Below, piece by piece: positions 41,173-49,978 of a DNA stretch of 64,000 nt (the first letter of the stretch is position 1; every line of letters begins with the position of its first letter). The notes below the pieces were generated by a model, which saw nothing but the letters and a program-made list of their open reading frames with translations, had not been told where the DNA came from and did no database searches. The stretch is from Actinomadura xylanilytica. Lineage in GTDB: Bacteria > Actinomycetota > Actinomycetes > Streptosporangiales > Streptosporangiaceae. Location of the stretch: contig NZ_JASNWE010000003.1 in NCBI RefSeq assembly GCF_030283145.1, positions 806,001 through 870,000 on the forward strand, given 5' to 3'. The position numbers and the translations under genes were made by a program.

Positions 41173-41511
41173 TTCCCTCCATCACCTCTCACGGCTTTCG
41201 GGGTCCGGTCGGGGCCCGACCGGAGTTACCGGCTGGTATCCGGCGTTGGCGCCTGTGACCTCTGGAACCTCTGGGGCGTGGGTCATTGGAGCACAGAGTA
41301 ATCCCAAGGTCCAACCCGAAGTTTGGTCATTTCGCACTTCGGAACACTTGGCGCCTTTTGATCACGATTTGCCCTGTTTGACCGTTTTGTGTCTCACCTA
41401 CGTAAACATCCGGAGAATCGCTGGAGGTTACCGACGGTTACTGCGCTAGAGTCCGGCCGATCATGCTGTTCGTATGACATTCCCCCCTTCCGACCTGCTG
41501 AAGGAGCGTTC
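41173..41511. promoter_or_regulatory. Divergent region between conservon and ABC operon
   Basis: This 339-bp gap contains no gene but is AT-richer than its flanks. It holds TTGACC at 41378-41383 and the direct repeat GGTTAC-cgac-GGTTAC (41426-41431 and 41436-41441), spaced one helical turn, as bound by OmpR-type response regulators. The ribosome binding site AAGGAG at 41501 belongs to the ABC operon. Confidence 0.4.
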
Positions 41512-42489
41512 ATGAGGTTCGCTCGACTGCGACGCACCTCCCTCTGCGGTGCCCTCACCGCAGCGCTCGCACTGTCACTCGCCGCCTGTGGCGGCGGCGA
41601 GGAGAAGTCGGCCAACGGCCTGGAGAAGTCCGAGATCACCGTCGGCGTCATGCCGATCACCGAGGGTGCAGCGGTGCAGATCGCGATCTCCAAGGGCTTC
41701 TTCAAGGCCGAGGGCCTGAAGGTGAAGATCAAGACGGTCACCGGTGCCGCCGAGGCGCTGCCGCAGCTCAAGGGCGGCAGCCTCGACATCGCGCACGGCG
41801 GGCACGTGGGCATCATCCAGGCCGCCGCGGACGGCCTGTACAAGCTGCGCATCGTGGCCGAGGCGTCGGCGATGACCAAGAACCTCAACGGGGTCCTGGT
41901 CGCCAAGGACTCGCCCATCAAGTCACCGAAGGACCTGGCCGGCAAGAAGATCGGCACCAACGCCGCCGGCAACCAGAACAGCCTGCTGCTGCGCGCGACG
42001 CTGGAGCCCTACGGGGTCCAGATCGACGAGAAGAAGGACGTCGTGGTGGCGCCCTTCCCCGCCCAGGAGCAGCTGCTCAAGACCGACAAGGCCCAGGCGA
42101 TCATCGTGCCCGAGCCGTTCGTCACCCAGATCCAGCAGTCCATCGGCGCCCGCATCCTGACCGACTTCTCCAGCGGCCCGACCAAGGACTTCCCGATCAC
42201 CGGCTTCGCCTCCACCGAGGAGTTCGCCAAGAAGAACCCCAAGACCATCGCGGCGTTCCAGCGCGGCCTGGTCAAGGCGCAGGCGCTCGCCACCGACCGC
42301 GCGGTCCTCCAGGAGGCGATGCCGAAGTTCACCAAGATGGACCCCAAGCTGGTGAGCGTCATCAGCATGAACGCCTACCCGACCTCCACCAGCGCGACCC
42401 GGCTCCAGCGGGTCGCCGACGTCATGAAGCAGTTCGGGTACCTCAAGCAGCCCTTCGACGTCAAGTCGATCGTCCTCGAGAACGGATGA
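41512..42489 (+). CDS. ABC transporter substrate-binding lipoprotein (NitT/TauT type)
   Basis: A 325-residue periplasmic-type lipoprotein. The signal peptide ends in the lipobox LAAC with the lipidated Cys26. The mature part has the NitT/TauT (SsuA/ThiY-like) pattern: ITVGVMPITEGAAVQIAISK near the start of the mature protein, KGGSLDIAHGGHVG in the first lobe and DLAGKKIGTNAAGN in the second. This family binds small organic anions or heterocycles such as taurine, sulfonates, nitrate or pyrimidines. The ribosome binding site AAGGAG precedes the ATG at 41512. First gene of the ABC/monooxygenase array. Confidence 0.9.
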   Translation: MRFARLRRTSLCGALTAALALSLAACGGGEEKSANGLEKSEITVGVMPITEGAAVQIAISKGFFKAEGLKVKIKTVTGAAEALPQLKGGSLDIAHGGHVGIIQAAADGLYKLRIVAEASAMTKNLNGVLVAKDSPIKSPKDLAGKKIGTNAAGNQNSLLLRATLEPYGVQIDEKKDVVVAPFPAQEQLLKTDKAQAIIVPEPFVTQIQQSIGARILTDFSSGPTKDFPITGFASTEEFAKKNPKTIAAFQRGLVKAQALATDRAVLQEAMPKFTKMDPKLVSVISMNAYPTSTSATRLQRVADVMKQFGYLKQPFDVKSIVLENG

Positions 42490-43262
42490 GACTGCCCCGA
42501 ATCGCGCTCGGCGCGGTCGGGGTCGCGGGCACCGTCGCGATCGCCGAGCTGGTCACCCGCACCGGCTTGGTCGATCGCGACTTCGTGCCGCCCGCATCGA
42601 CCGTGCTGGTGCGTGCCGCCAAGCTGGCCGGGGACGGCGAGTACCTGACCCAGGTCACCGCCACCCTGCGGGTGTGGGGCGGCGGCCTGCTGCTGGCCAC
42701 GGTCACCGCGGTCGTGGTCGGGCTCGTGCTCAGCGCCACGCCCTGGCTCAACAACGCCGCCCGCGTGGTGGTCGAACTGCTGCGCCCGATCCCGTCGCTG
42801 GCGCTGATCCCGCTGGCGCTGATCTCGTTCAGCTCGCCGGCGCAGAGCAAGATGTCGCTGGTCTTCTACGCCGCCACCTGGCCGATCCTGATCAACCTGC
42901 TGTACGCGCTGCGGGACGTCGACCCGGTCGCCAAGGAGACGCTGCGCAGCTTCGGCTTCGGCAGGCTCTCGGTGCTGCTGCGGGTCAGCCTGCCGAGCGC
43001 CGCGCCGTTCGTCGCGACCGGCGTGCGGATCGCCGCCTCGGTCGGGCTGGTCGTGGTGGTCAGCACCGAGCTGATGGCCGGCGCCGGCGAGGGCGTCGGC
43101 GGTTTTCTGATGGAAAGCCAGTCGGGCGGCGGCCATCCCGACCTGATGCTGGCCGGCGCGGTCTGGGCGGGCGGGCTCGGTCTCCTCGCCAACTTCCTGC
43201 TGGTCGGGCTGGAACGGCGGGCGTTCCGCTGGCACACCGCACGAGCGGGGGACCTGGAATGA
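42486..43262 (+). CDS. ABC transporter permease 1 (NitT/TauT type)
   Basis: A 258-residue integral membrane protein with about six hydrophobic segments. The conserved EAA-type loop (ALRDVDPVAKETLRSFGFGR, then LSVLLRVSLPSAAP) is in the standard place for contacting the ATPase. It overlaps the lipoprotein stop codon by four bases (ATGA), so the two are translationally coupled. Confidence 0.9.
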   Translation: MRLPRIALGAVGVAGTVAIAELVTRTGLVDRDFVPPASTVLVRAAKLAGDGEYLTQVTATLRVWGGGLLLATVTAVVVGLVLSATPWLNNAARVVVELLRPIPSLALIPLALISFSSPAQSKMSLVFYAATWPILINLLYALRDVDPVAKETLRSFGFGRLSVLLRVSLPSAAPFVATGVRIAASVGLVVVVSTELMAGAGEGVGGFLMESQSGGGHPDLMLAGAVWAGGLGLLANFLLVGLERRAFRWHTARAGDLE

Positions 43263-44218
43263 GCGAGGCGAGAACGTCCGGACCGCCCGCGGCCACGGCC
43301 ACCGGCGGCTCCGGGGCGGAGCCGGCCAAGGACGCCGGGAGCACCAAGGACGCAGGCACCGAGGACACGGGGAACCGTCCGGGCCCCGCGGGCGGACGGA
43401 CGCGGCGGCGCACGCCGCGCGCACTGTCCCTGCTGACCTCCGGCGTCGGGCGGCTGTGGCTGCTGGCGCTGCTGATCGCGGCTTGGGAGCTCGGGACGCG
43501 GACGGCGGGCAGCGATTTCTACCCGCCGCCGTCGCAGATCCTCAAGGCGCTGCACGAGATGTGGTTCTCCGGGCCGGCCGCGCACCTGTTCCTGACCGAC
43601 GGGGCGCTCGAGGACTTCCGGCCCAGCCTCACCAACCTGTTCAGCGGCTGGATCATCGCCGCCGTCGGCGGTATCGTGCTCGGCCTGCTCATCGGCCGGT
43701 CCCGGGTGGCCGGGGCGATGCTGGACCCGGTGCTGAACTTCGGCCGCTCGGTGCCGCCGCCGACGCTCATCCCGTTCCTGCTGGCGGTGCTCGACCTCGG
43801 CACCCAGCTCCAGATCACCACGATCGCCTTCGGCGTGATCTGGCCGGTGCTGCTGAACACGATCGAGGGCGTGCGGGGCGTCGACCGGCTCCAGCTGGAG
43901 ACCGCCAAGGTGTTCGGTATCAGCGGGACGCTCCGGCTGCGCCGGGTCATCCTGCCCGCCGCCGCCCCGAAGATCTTCGCCGGGCTGCGCGTGAGCCTCG
44001 GCTTCGCGCTGATCCTGATGGTGATCTCGGAGCTGGTCGGCGGCGGCACCGGCATCGGCGCACGGCTCACCCTCGCGCAGCAGAGCTTCCAGATGCCCGA
44101 GATGTGGGCCGGGATCGTGCTGCTGGGCGTGCTCGGCTGCCTGTTCAACCTGGTCTTCCACCTCGTGGAGCGACGCGTCCTGGCCTGGCACGGCGGGGCG
44201 CGCCGCAACGACGCCTGA
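43259..44218 (+). CDS. ABC transporter permease 2 (NitT/TauT type)
   Basis: A 319-residue permease with a hydrophilic ~55-residue N-terminal extension rich in Gly, Thr and Lys, then about six membrane segments. The EAA-type loop is LNTIEGVRGVDRLQLETAKV, then FGISGTLRLRRVILPAAAPK. It is coupled to permease 1 through ATGA. The two permeases probably form a heterodimeric channel, which is unusual for this family, where a homodimer is more common. Confidence 0.9.
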   Translation: MSEARTSGPPAATATGGSGAEPAKDAGSTKDAGTEDTGNRPGPAGGRTRRRTPRALSLLTSGVGRLWLLALLIAAWELGTRTAGSDFYPPPSQILKALHEMWFSGPAAHLFLTDGALEDFRPSLTNLFSGWIIAAVGGIVLGLLIGRSRVAGAMLDPVLNFGRSVPPPTLIPFLLAVLDLGTQLQITTIAFGVIWPVLLNTIEGVRGVDRLQLETAKVFGISGTLRLRRVILPAAAPKIFAGLRVSLGFALILMVISELVGGGTGIGARLTLAQQSFQMPEMWAGIVLLGVLGCLFNLVFHLVERRVLAWHGGARRNDA

Positions 44219-44226
44219 CCCGCGCC

Positions 44227-44271
44227 GCCCGCGCCCCGGCGCGGGCGGGCGACCGGCCCGGCGTGCCGGGC
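44227..44271. terminator. Tandem hairpins inside the ABC/monooxygenase array
   Basis: Two consecutive hairpins fill the 79-bp gap between permease 2 and the first monooxygenase: GCCCGCGCC-cc-GGCGCGGGC (44227-44246) and GCCCGGC-gt-GCCGGGC (44256-44271). They may terminate part of the transcription or protect the upstream mRNA, lowering expression of downstream genes. Confidence 0.5.
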
Positions 44272-44297
44272 ACATCAACGACGAACGGAGGAACGCC

Positions 44298-45566
44298 ATG
44301 CGCGTCCTGATCGTGGGGGCCGGCATCGGCGGGCTCACCACCGCGCTCAGCCTGCACGCCGCCGGCATCGACGCCGAGGTGATCGAGTCGGCGCGGGAGC
44401 TGCGCCCGCTCGGGGTCGGCATCAACCTCCTGCCGCACGCCACCCGGGAGCTGACCGAGCTCGGCCTCGGCGGCGCGCTCGACGCGACCGGCCTGTCGGC
44501 CGAGGAGCTCGCGCACTTCGACCGGCACGGCAACCCGGTGTGGAGCGAGGGCCGCGGCCTCGGCCTCGGCTACCGCTGGCCGCAGTACTTCGTGCATCGC
44601 GGCGAGCTCCAGATGCTCCTGCTGGACGCGGCGCGCGAGCGGCTCGGCGCCGGCGCGATCCGCACCGGCGTCGCGCTGACCGGCTTCGAGCAGGGCCCGG
44701 ACGGCGTCACCGCGCGCGTCCGCGACCAGGCCACCGGAGCGGAGTCGGCGCTGACCGCCGACATCCTGGTCGGCGCCGACGGGCTGCACTCGACGGTGCG
44801 CAAGGCGCTGCACCCGGACGAGGGCGGACCGCTGTGGAACGGCGTCACGCTGTGGCGCGGCGTCACCGAGGCCGACCCGTTCCTCAACGGCCGGACGATG
44901 GCGGTCCTCGGCACCAACCTGCTCAGCAAGTTCATCTGCTACCCGATCTCGCGGGAGGCCGATGACCGGGGCCGCGCGCTGCTGAACTGGCTGGGCGAGA
45001 TCTGCGAGCCGACCACCGAGCTGACCGAGGTCCCCGACTGGAACCGGGCCGGCCGGCTGGAGGACGTCATGCCGCACTTCGCCGACTGGCGGGTGGACTG
45101 GCTGGACGTGCCGGGGCTGATCAAGGGCGCCGACGAGATCCTGGAGTACCCGATGGTGGACCGGGACCCGCTGCCGTTCTGGACCCGGGGCCGGGTGACG
45201 CTGCTCGGCGACGCCGCGCACCCGATGTACCCGCTCGGCTCCAACGGCGGCTCCCAGGCGATCATCGACGCCCGGGTGCTGGCGTTCGAGCTGGCCCGCG
45301 CGGGCACCGCCGAGGCCGCGCTGGCCCGCTACGACGCGGCGCGGCGCGATACGGTGAACGCGATCGTGCTGGCGAACCGCCACAACCCGGGCGACAAGAT
45401 CCTCAACGTCGTCGCCGAACGCGCGCCCGACGGCTTCGCCCGGATCGAGGACGTCCTCACCCCCGAGGAACTCGCCCCGCTGGCCAACGGCTACCAGCAG
45501 ATCACCCACACCAACGACCTCAACGGCGACTCACCGTGGACCGTGACCGCTCCCCGAGTCAGGTGA
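44298..45566 (+). CDS. FAD-dependent monooxygenase, PhzS-like, copy 1
   Basis: A 422-residue class A flavoprotein monooxygenase. The FAD fold is VLIVGAGIGGLTTALSLHAA; the DG motif is VGADGLHSTVRK, and the GD motif RVTLLGDAAHPMYPLGSNGG. The segment HFDRHGNPVW, then GLGYRWPQYFVHRGELQMLL, matches the group containing PhzS (5-methylphenazine-1-carboxylate monooxygenase), so a heteroaromatic substrate is plausible. It sits between the permease and ATPase genes of an importer and has a close paralogue at 46577. GGAGG precedes the ATG. Confidence 0.88.
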   Translation: MRVLIVGAGIGGLTTALSLHAAGIDAEVIESARELRPLGVGINLLPHATRELTELGLGGALDATGLSAEELAHFDRHGNPVWSEGRGLGLGYRWPQYFVHRGELQMLLLDAARERLGAGAIRTGVALTGFEQGPDGVTARVRDQATGAESALTADILVGADGLHSTVRKALHPDEGGPLWNGVTLWRGVTEADPFLNGRTMAVLGTNLLSKFICYPISREADDRGRALLNWLGEICEPTTELTEVPDWNRAGRLEDVMPHFADWRVDWLDVPGLIKGADEILEYPMVDRDPLPFWTRGRVTLLGDAAHPMYPLGSNGGSQAIIDARVLAFELARAGTAEAALARYDAARRDTVNAIVLANRHNPGDKILNVVAERAPDGFARIEDVLTPEELAPLANGYQQITHTNDLNGDSPWTVTAPRVR

Positions 45567-45571
45567 AGCAC

Positions 45572-46546
45572 ATGCTCCAGATCAACGAACTGAGCCACTC
45601 CTACGGCGACCACACCGTCCTGCGGACGATGGACCTGCGGGTCGGCGAGGGCGAGCTGGTCAGCATCGTCGGCCCGTCCGGCTGCGGCAAGTCGACGCTG
45701 TTGCGCTGCATCGCCGGGCTGATCCGCCCCACCAGCGGGGAGGTGCTGCTGAACGGCACGCCCATCGACGGTGTGCCCGACGACCTCGCCGTGGTGTTCC
45801 AGGACTACAGCCGGTCGCTGCTGCCGTGGCTGACGGTCCGCGACAACGTCGCGCTGCCGCTGCGGCGCCGCGGCGGGTCCCGGGCCGAGCGGCGCTCCGC
45901 CGCCGAGGGCGCCCTCAAGGAGGTCGGGCTCGCCGACGCGGGGCGCAAGTACCCGTGGCAGCTCTCGGGCGGCATGCAGCAGCGCGTCTCGATCGCCCGC
46001 GCCCTCGCCTACCGGCCCTCGCTGCTGCTGATGGACGAGCCGTTCGGCTCGGTCGACGCGCAGACCCGCGAGGATCTGGAGGACCTGGTACTCCAGGTGC
46101 ACCAGGCCGAAGGCATGACGATCCTGCTGGTCACGCACGACATCGACGAGAGCGTCTACGTCGGCGACCGGGTCGTGGTGCTCGGCCGCAACCCGGGCCG
46201 GATCCGCGCCGAACTGCCGATCGAGCTGCCGACCCCGCGCGAGCAGATCACCACCCGCTCCGACCCCGGGTTCGTCCGGCTGCGCGCCGAGGTCGGCCGG
46301 CTGGTCCGCGGCGCCGCAGCATCCGGCGACCCGGACGATTCGGACGCCGAGCCGCCGGGCACCAAGACCGTGAGCGCCACGACACAGGACGACGCGACGC
46401 CGGACGACACGACGCCGGACGACACGACACCGGACGACACGACACCGGACGACACGACACCGGACGACGCGACGTCGCCCGGCGGGACGGCGGACGGCGC
46501 CGGGGTCGAGGGCGCCGTGTCCGGGGCGAGGGGCGGTAAGGGCTGA
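45572..46546 (+). CDS. ABC transporter ATP-binding protein (NitT/TauT type)
   Basis: A 324-residue ABC ATPase with Walker A GPSGCGKST (34-42), Q-loop VVFQDYSRSL, signature LSGGMQQR (131-138), Walker B LLLMDEP and H-loop THD. The ATG at 45572 has AGGTGA five bases upstream, formed by the end of the monooxygenase gene. From ~residue 265 the family's normal C-terminus is replaced by an acidic tail with six copies of a DD(T/A)TP unit, encoded by 15-bp tandem repeats. It supplies energy to the two permeases, although a monooxygenase gene separates it from them. Confidence 0.9.
   Translation: MLQINELSHSYGDHTVLRTMDLRVGEGELVSIVGPSGCGKSTLLRCIAGLIRPTSGEVLLNGTPIDGVPDDLAVVFQDYSRSLLPWLTVRDNVALPLRRRGGSRAERRSAAEGALKEVGLADAGRKYPWQLSGGMQQRVSIARALAYRPSLLLMDEPFGSVDAQTREDLEDLVLQVHQAEGMTILLVTHDIDESVYVGDRVVVLGRNPGRIRAELPIELPTPREQITTRSDPGFVRLRAEVGRLVRGAAASGDPDDSDAEPPGTKTVSATTQDDATPDDTTPDDTTPDDTTPDDTTPDDATSPGGTADGAGVEGAVSGARGGKG
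46388..46477 (+). repeat. Six 15-bp tandem repeats inside the ABC ATPase gene
   Basis: The unit GACGAC(A/G)CGAC(A/G)CCG occurs six times in frame, encoding DD-T/A-T-P; the last copy ends in TCG. Because the unit is a multiple of three, copy-number changes would alter tail length without breaking the frame. Confidence 0.85.
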
Positions 46547-46576
46547 CCGCACGGCGGCGGCCTTGAGGGGGCAGCG

Positions 46577-47827
46577 TTGCGCGTACTCATCGTCGGGGCG
46601 GGCGTCGGCGGCCTGACGGCCGCCCTCAGCCTGCACGCCGCCGGCATCGAGGCGCTGGTCGTCGAGGCGTCCGCGTCGCTGCGCCCGCTCGGCGTCGGCA
46701 TCAACCTGCTGCCGCACGCCACCCGGGAGCTGACCGAGCTCGGCCTCGGCGACGCGATGACCTCCACCGCGATCGCCACCGCCGAGATGGTGCACTTCGA
46801 CCGGCACGGCGGGCGGATCTGGGGCGAGCCGCGCGGCCTGGCCCTCGGCTACGACTGGCCGCAGTACTCCATCCACCGCGGCGAGCTCCAGATGATCCTG
46901 CTGGACGCCGTCCTGGACCGGCTCGGGCCGGGTTCGGTCCGCACCGCCTCCGTCCTGGAGGGTTTCGAGCAGGACGCGGACGGCGTGCGGGCCCATGTGC
47001 TCGACCGGATCGCCGGCACCGGCGCCGAGATCCACGCCGACGTGCTGGTCGGCGCGGACGGGCTCCACTCGTCGGTGCGGGCGCAGCTCCACCCCGGCGA
47101 GCCCGGCCCGCTGTGGAACGGCATCCGGATGTGGCGCGGCGTCGCCGAGGGCGAGCCGTTCCTGACCGGCCGGACCATGGCGGTGGCGGGCAGCAACGCC
47201 GCCGCCAAGCTGGTGGTCTACCCGATCTCCATCCGCCGCCCACTGATCAACTGGGTCGCCGAGATCAGGACCGATGACGGGATGGGCCCGCATCGACCGG
47301 CCGACTGGAACCGCGGTGGCCGGCTGGAGGACGTGCTCCCCTATTACGCCGACTGGCGGTTCCCCTGGCTCGACGTGCCCGCGCTGCTGGCGCGCACGCC
47401 GCGGGTCCTGGAGTACCCGATGGTCGACCGCGACCCGCTGCCGTTCTGGACCCGGGGCCGGGTGACGCTGCTCGGCGACGCCGCGCACCCGATGTACCCG
47501 ATCGGATCCAACGGGGGTTCCCAGGCCGTGCTGGACGCGCGCGTCCTGGCGCACGAGCTAGCACGGTGCGGCGATCCGGGCGCCGGGCTCGCCGCATACG
47601 AGCGGGCGCGGCGCGAGACGGTCAACGCGATCGTGCTGGCCTGCCGGGACATGCCGGCCGACCGCGTCCTACAGACGGTGGCCGAGCGCGCGCCGGACGG
47701 CTTCGACCGCATCGAGGACGTGCTCACCGCCGAGGAGCTGGAGTCGATCGGCAGCGCCTACCAGCGGACCTCGTTCTCCGACGCGAAAGCCCTCAACACC
47801 AGGCCGTCCCTCAGCGTCGCCGGCTGA
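46577..47827 (+). CDS. FAD-dependent monooxygenase, PhzS-like, copy 2
   Basis: A 416-residue paralogue of the enzyme at 44298, with long identical stretches (for example GVGINLLPHATRELTELGLG and EYPMVDRDPLPFWTRGRVTL). FAD and NADPH motifs are intact: VLIVGAGVGGLTAALSLHAA, VGADGLHSSVR and LLGDAAHPMYPIGSNGG. The start is TTG at 46577, after GAGGGGGC; the upstream ATPase gene ends 30 bp before. Divergence between the paralogues is greatest around residues 58-75 and 215-250, which suggests different substrates or sequential hydroxylations. Confidence 0.88.
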   Translation: MRVLIVGAGVGGLTAALSLHAAGIEALVVEASASLRPLGVGINLLPHATRELTELGLGDAMTSTAIATAEMVHFDRHGGRIWGEPRGLALGYDWPQYSIHRGELQMILLDAVLDRLGPGSVRTASVLEGFEQDADGVRAHVLDRIAGTGAEIHADVLVGADGLHSSVRAQLHPGEPGPLWNGIRMWRGVAEGEPFLTGRTMAVAGSNAAAKLVVYPISIRRPLINWVAEIRTDDGMGPHRPADWNRGGRLEDVLPYYADWRFPWLDVPALLARTPRVLEYPMVDRDPLPFWTRGRVTLLGDAAHPMYPIGSNGGSQAVLDARVLAHELARCGDPGAGLAAYERARRETVNAIVLACRDMPADRVLQTVAERAPDGFDRIEDVLTAEELESIGSAYQRTSFSDAKALNTRPSLSVAG

Positions 47828-47853
47828 GCATCAGCCGTCCCCGGCCGGGACGG
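47821..47853. terminator. Bidirectional terminator over two stop codons
   Basis: Two overlapping hairpins, CGGCTGA-gca-TCAGCCG (47821-47837) and CCGTCCC-cggcc-GGGACGG (47835-47853), cover the convergent ends of monooxygenase copy 2 and tetR. The first is symmetric about the two TGA stop codons, which lie three bases apart. Confidence 0.6.
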
Positions 47854-48451
47854 TGACGGCGGCGAGGCGCTCGGCGAGGGCGCGCTCGGCGCGCGTGTAC
47901 CCGGACGGGTCGTCGTGCAGCAGGGCCTTCGCGCCGCCCGCGGCGCAGAGCGCGTCGATCTCGAAGGCGAGCTGCGCGGGGTCGGCGGACGCGTCGATCT
48001 CGCCCAGGTCGCGCGCCTCGCTCAGGCAGCGTTCGAGGAAGGCGCCCCAGTCGCGCTGGGACGCCGCGATGGCGTCGCGGACCCGGCCGGGGCGCGCGTC
48101 GAACTCGGCCGCGGTGGAGTAGAAGAAGCAGCCGCCGGGGAAGACCCGTTCGCGCTGGTAGCGCTGCCACGCGGCGCAGAGCGCGCGGACGCGGCGCATC
48201 CCCTCGGGCACCGCGAGCGCGGGGGCGACGACGTGCTCGCGGAAGGTCTCGACGGCGAGCCGGACGGTGGCGAGCTGGAGCTCCTCCTTGGAGCCGAAGT
48301 GGGTGAACACCCCGCTCTTGCTGATCCGCAGCTCGGTGGCGAGCCGGCCGATCGAGACCCCCTCCAGCCCCTCCGCCGAGGCGATGTCGGCGGCGCGGCC
48401 GAGGATGGTCCTGCGCGTCTGCTCCCCCTTGAGGAGCCGTCCGTCCGTCAC
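47831..48451 (-). CDS. TetR family regulator of the efflux pump
   Basis: A 206-residue TetR protein: VTDGRLLKGEQTRRTILGRA, then the recognition region IGRLATELRISKSGVFTHFG. The C-terminal domain resembles the TetR_C group with FPGGCFF and STAAEFDARPG. GTG at 48451 is preferred over an ATG at 48490, because the longer form would place a perfect operator inside the coding region. It is divergent from the MFS gene at 48569, with matching operators next to each start, so it is an autorepressor and repressor of the pump. Confidence 0.88.
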   Translation of the reverse strand: MTDGRLLKGEQTRRTILGRAADIASAEGLEGVSIGRLATELRISKSGVFTHFGSKEELQLATVRLAVETFREHVVAPALAVPEGMRRVRALCAAWQRYQRERVFPGGCFFYSTAAEFDARPGRVRDAIAASQRDWGAFLERCLSEARDLGEIDASADPAQLAFEIDALCAAGGAKALLHDDPSGYTRAERALAERLAAVTVPAGDG

Positions 48452-48461
48452 GGGGCCAATA

Positions 48462-48541
48462 TGCACGACCGTTCGTGCAAAGTCAAACACCAGAACCTCT
48501 TGACGGGACGCCCCTCGGTCAAAGAAAGTACGACCGTTCGT
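48462..48541. promoter_or_regulatory. Two identical-core TetR operators
   Basis: The core ACGACCGTTCGT appears twice. At 48462-48479 it is part of the 18-bp palindrome TGCACGA-CCGT-TCGTGCA; at 48530-48541 it is the bare ACGA-CCGT-TCGT. One lies just upstream of tetR, the other upstream of the MFS gene. TTGACG at 48500 could be the -35 box of the MFS promoter. This is the textbook arrangement of a TetR-controlled divergent pair. Confidence 0.75.
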
Positions 48542-48568
48542 TTATTTTTCTGTTCGGGGAGGCCGTCC

Positions 48569-49978
48569 ATGACGAATCGCACCGCGCCCGCGGCGCCCCC
48601 GGCGGGCCGGGCCCGCCCGAGGATCCGCGGCGTGCCCCTGCTCGCCGCCGGGGCGGCGTTCCTCGGCATGCTCGACGCCACCGTCACCAACCTCGCCGTC
48701 CCCGGCCTGCGCGAGGACTTCCCCGGCGCCTCGCTCGCCGGGCTCACCTGGGTCATCACCCTGTACGCGGTACTGTTCGCCGCCCTGCTCGCACCCGCCG
48801 GACGGCTCGCCGACGTGGCCGGGCGGCGGGCGCTGTTCCAGGCCGGGGTCGGGCTGTTCACGCTGGCCTCGCTCGCCTGCGCGGTCGCACCCGGCCTCGG
48901 CGCGCTCCTCACCGCCCGCGGCGTCCAGGGCGCCGCCGCGGCGGCCATGATCCCCGCCTCGCTCGCGGTGCTGCTGCACGACACCGAGCCCGAGCGACGG
49001 GCCGCGGCGATCGGGCTGTGGAGCGCCGCGGGCGCCTTCGCGGCGGCGATCGGCCCCGCCGTCGGGGGCCTGCTGGTGGACGCCCTCGGCTGGCGATCGC
49101 TGTTCCTGATCAACATTCCCGTCGGCGTCGCGATGCTCCTCGGCGGCCTGCGCCTCCCCCGCGCCACCGGCAGCGGGGGCCGCCGGCCCGATCTGCTCGG
49201 CACCGCGCTGCTCGGCGGCGGCATCGGCGCCCTCGCCCTCGGCGTGACCCAGACCCGGGACTGGACCTGGACGGACGCCCGCACGCTCGGCCTCCTCGCC
49301 GCGGGCGCGGCGATGGTGGCGCTCGCCGTCGCGCGTTCGGTCCGCCACCCGGTGCCCGCGCTGGAGATCTCGCTGTGGCGCAGCCGCCCGTTCGCGCTCA
49401 CCAACGCGGTGTCCTTCCTGTACGGGACGGCGCTGTACACCTGGCTGCTGGTCGGCGTGCTGTTCCTCACCGGGCACTGGCACTACTCCGTCCTCAAGGC
49501 CGGTTTCGCCTCGACGCCCGGAGCCTTCACCGCCACCGCCGCCGCGATCGTCCTGGGCCGGCTCACCTCCCGCATAGGCACCCGTCCCGCCGTGGTGGGC
49601 GGCGCGCTCCTCATGCTGGCCGCCGGGATCTGGTGCTACGCCGCCCTCCCGGACGAACCACGCTTCAGCACGTTCTGGCTCCCGCTCGGGCTGCTCGTCG
49701 GCGCCGGGATGGGCGCGCTCAGCACGGGCACCGCGAGCGCGGCGGCCCTGTCGGTGAGCCCGTCGCGGTTCGCCGGGGCCACCGGCCTGAACACCACCGC
49801 CCGGCAGCTCGGCGGCGCCCTCGGCATCGCCGCGCTGGCCGCGCTGCTCCCGGCGGACGCCGGGCGCAGCGACTACGCCACCGTCTACCTGTTCTGCACG
49901 CTGGCCGCCGGGGGCGCCGCCATCGCCGGCCTCTGGTCCGGCGTCCGGCCCCCGTCCGCCGAGAGGGGCCCGCGATGA
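48569..49978 (+). CDS. MFS transporter, DHA2 (14-helix) drug-efflux type
   Basis: A 469-residue membrane protein of the EmrB/QacA-like DHA2 group. The helix-1 motif LDATVTNLAVPGLREDF, motif A APAGRLADVAGRRALFQAG and motif C GPAVGGLLVDALGWRSLFLI, then NIPVG, are present. About 13-14 hydrophobic segments are visible. GGGGAGG precedes the ATG at 48569. It is repressed by the adjacent TetR through the duplicated operator and is coupled (ATGA) to the SGNH hydrolase gene. Confidence 0.92.
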   Translation: MTNRTAPAAPPAGRARPRIRGVPLLAAGAAFLGMLDATVTNLAVPGLREDFPGASLAGLTWVITLYAVLFAALLAPAGRLADVAGRRALFQAGVGLFTLASLACAVAPGLGALLTARGVQGAAAAAMIPASLAVLLHDTEPERRAAAIGLWSAAGAFAAAIGPAVGGLLVDALGWRSLFLINIPVGVAMLLGGLRLPRATGSGGRRPDLLGTALLGGGIGALALGVTQTRDWTWTDARTLGLLAAGAAMVALAVARSVRHPVPALEISLWRSRPFALTNAVSFLYGTALYTWLLVGVLFLTGHWHYSVLKAGFASTPGAFTATAAAIVLGRLTSRIGTRPAVVGGALLMLAAGIWCYAALPDEPRFSTFWLPLGLLVGAGMGALSTGTASAAALSVSPSRFAGATGLNTTARQLGGALGIAALAALLPADAGRSDYATVYLFCTLAAGGAAIAGLWSGVRPPSAERGPR

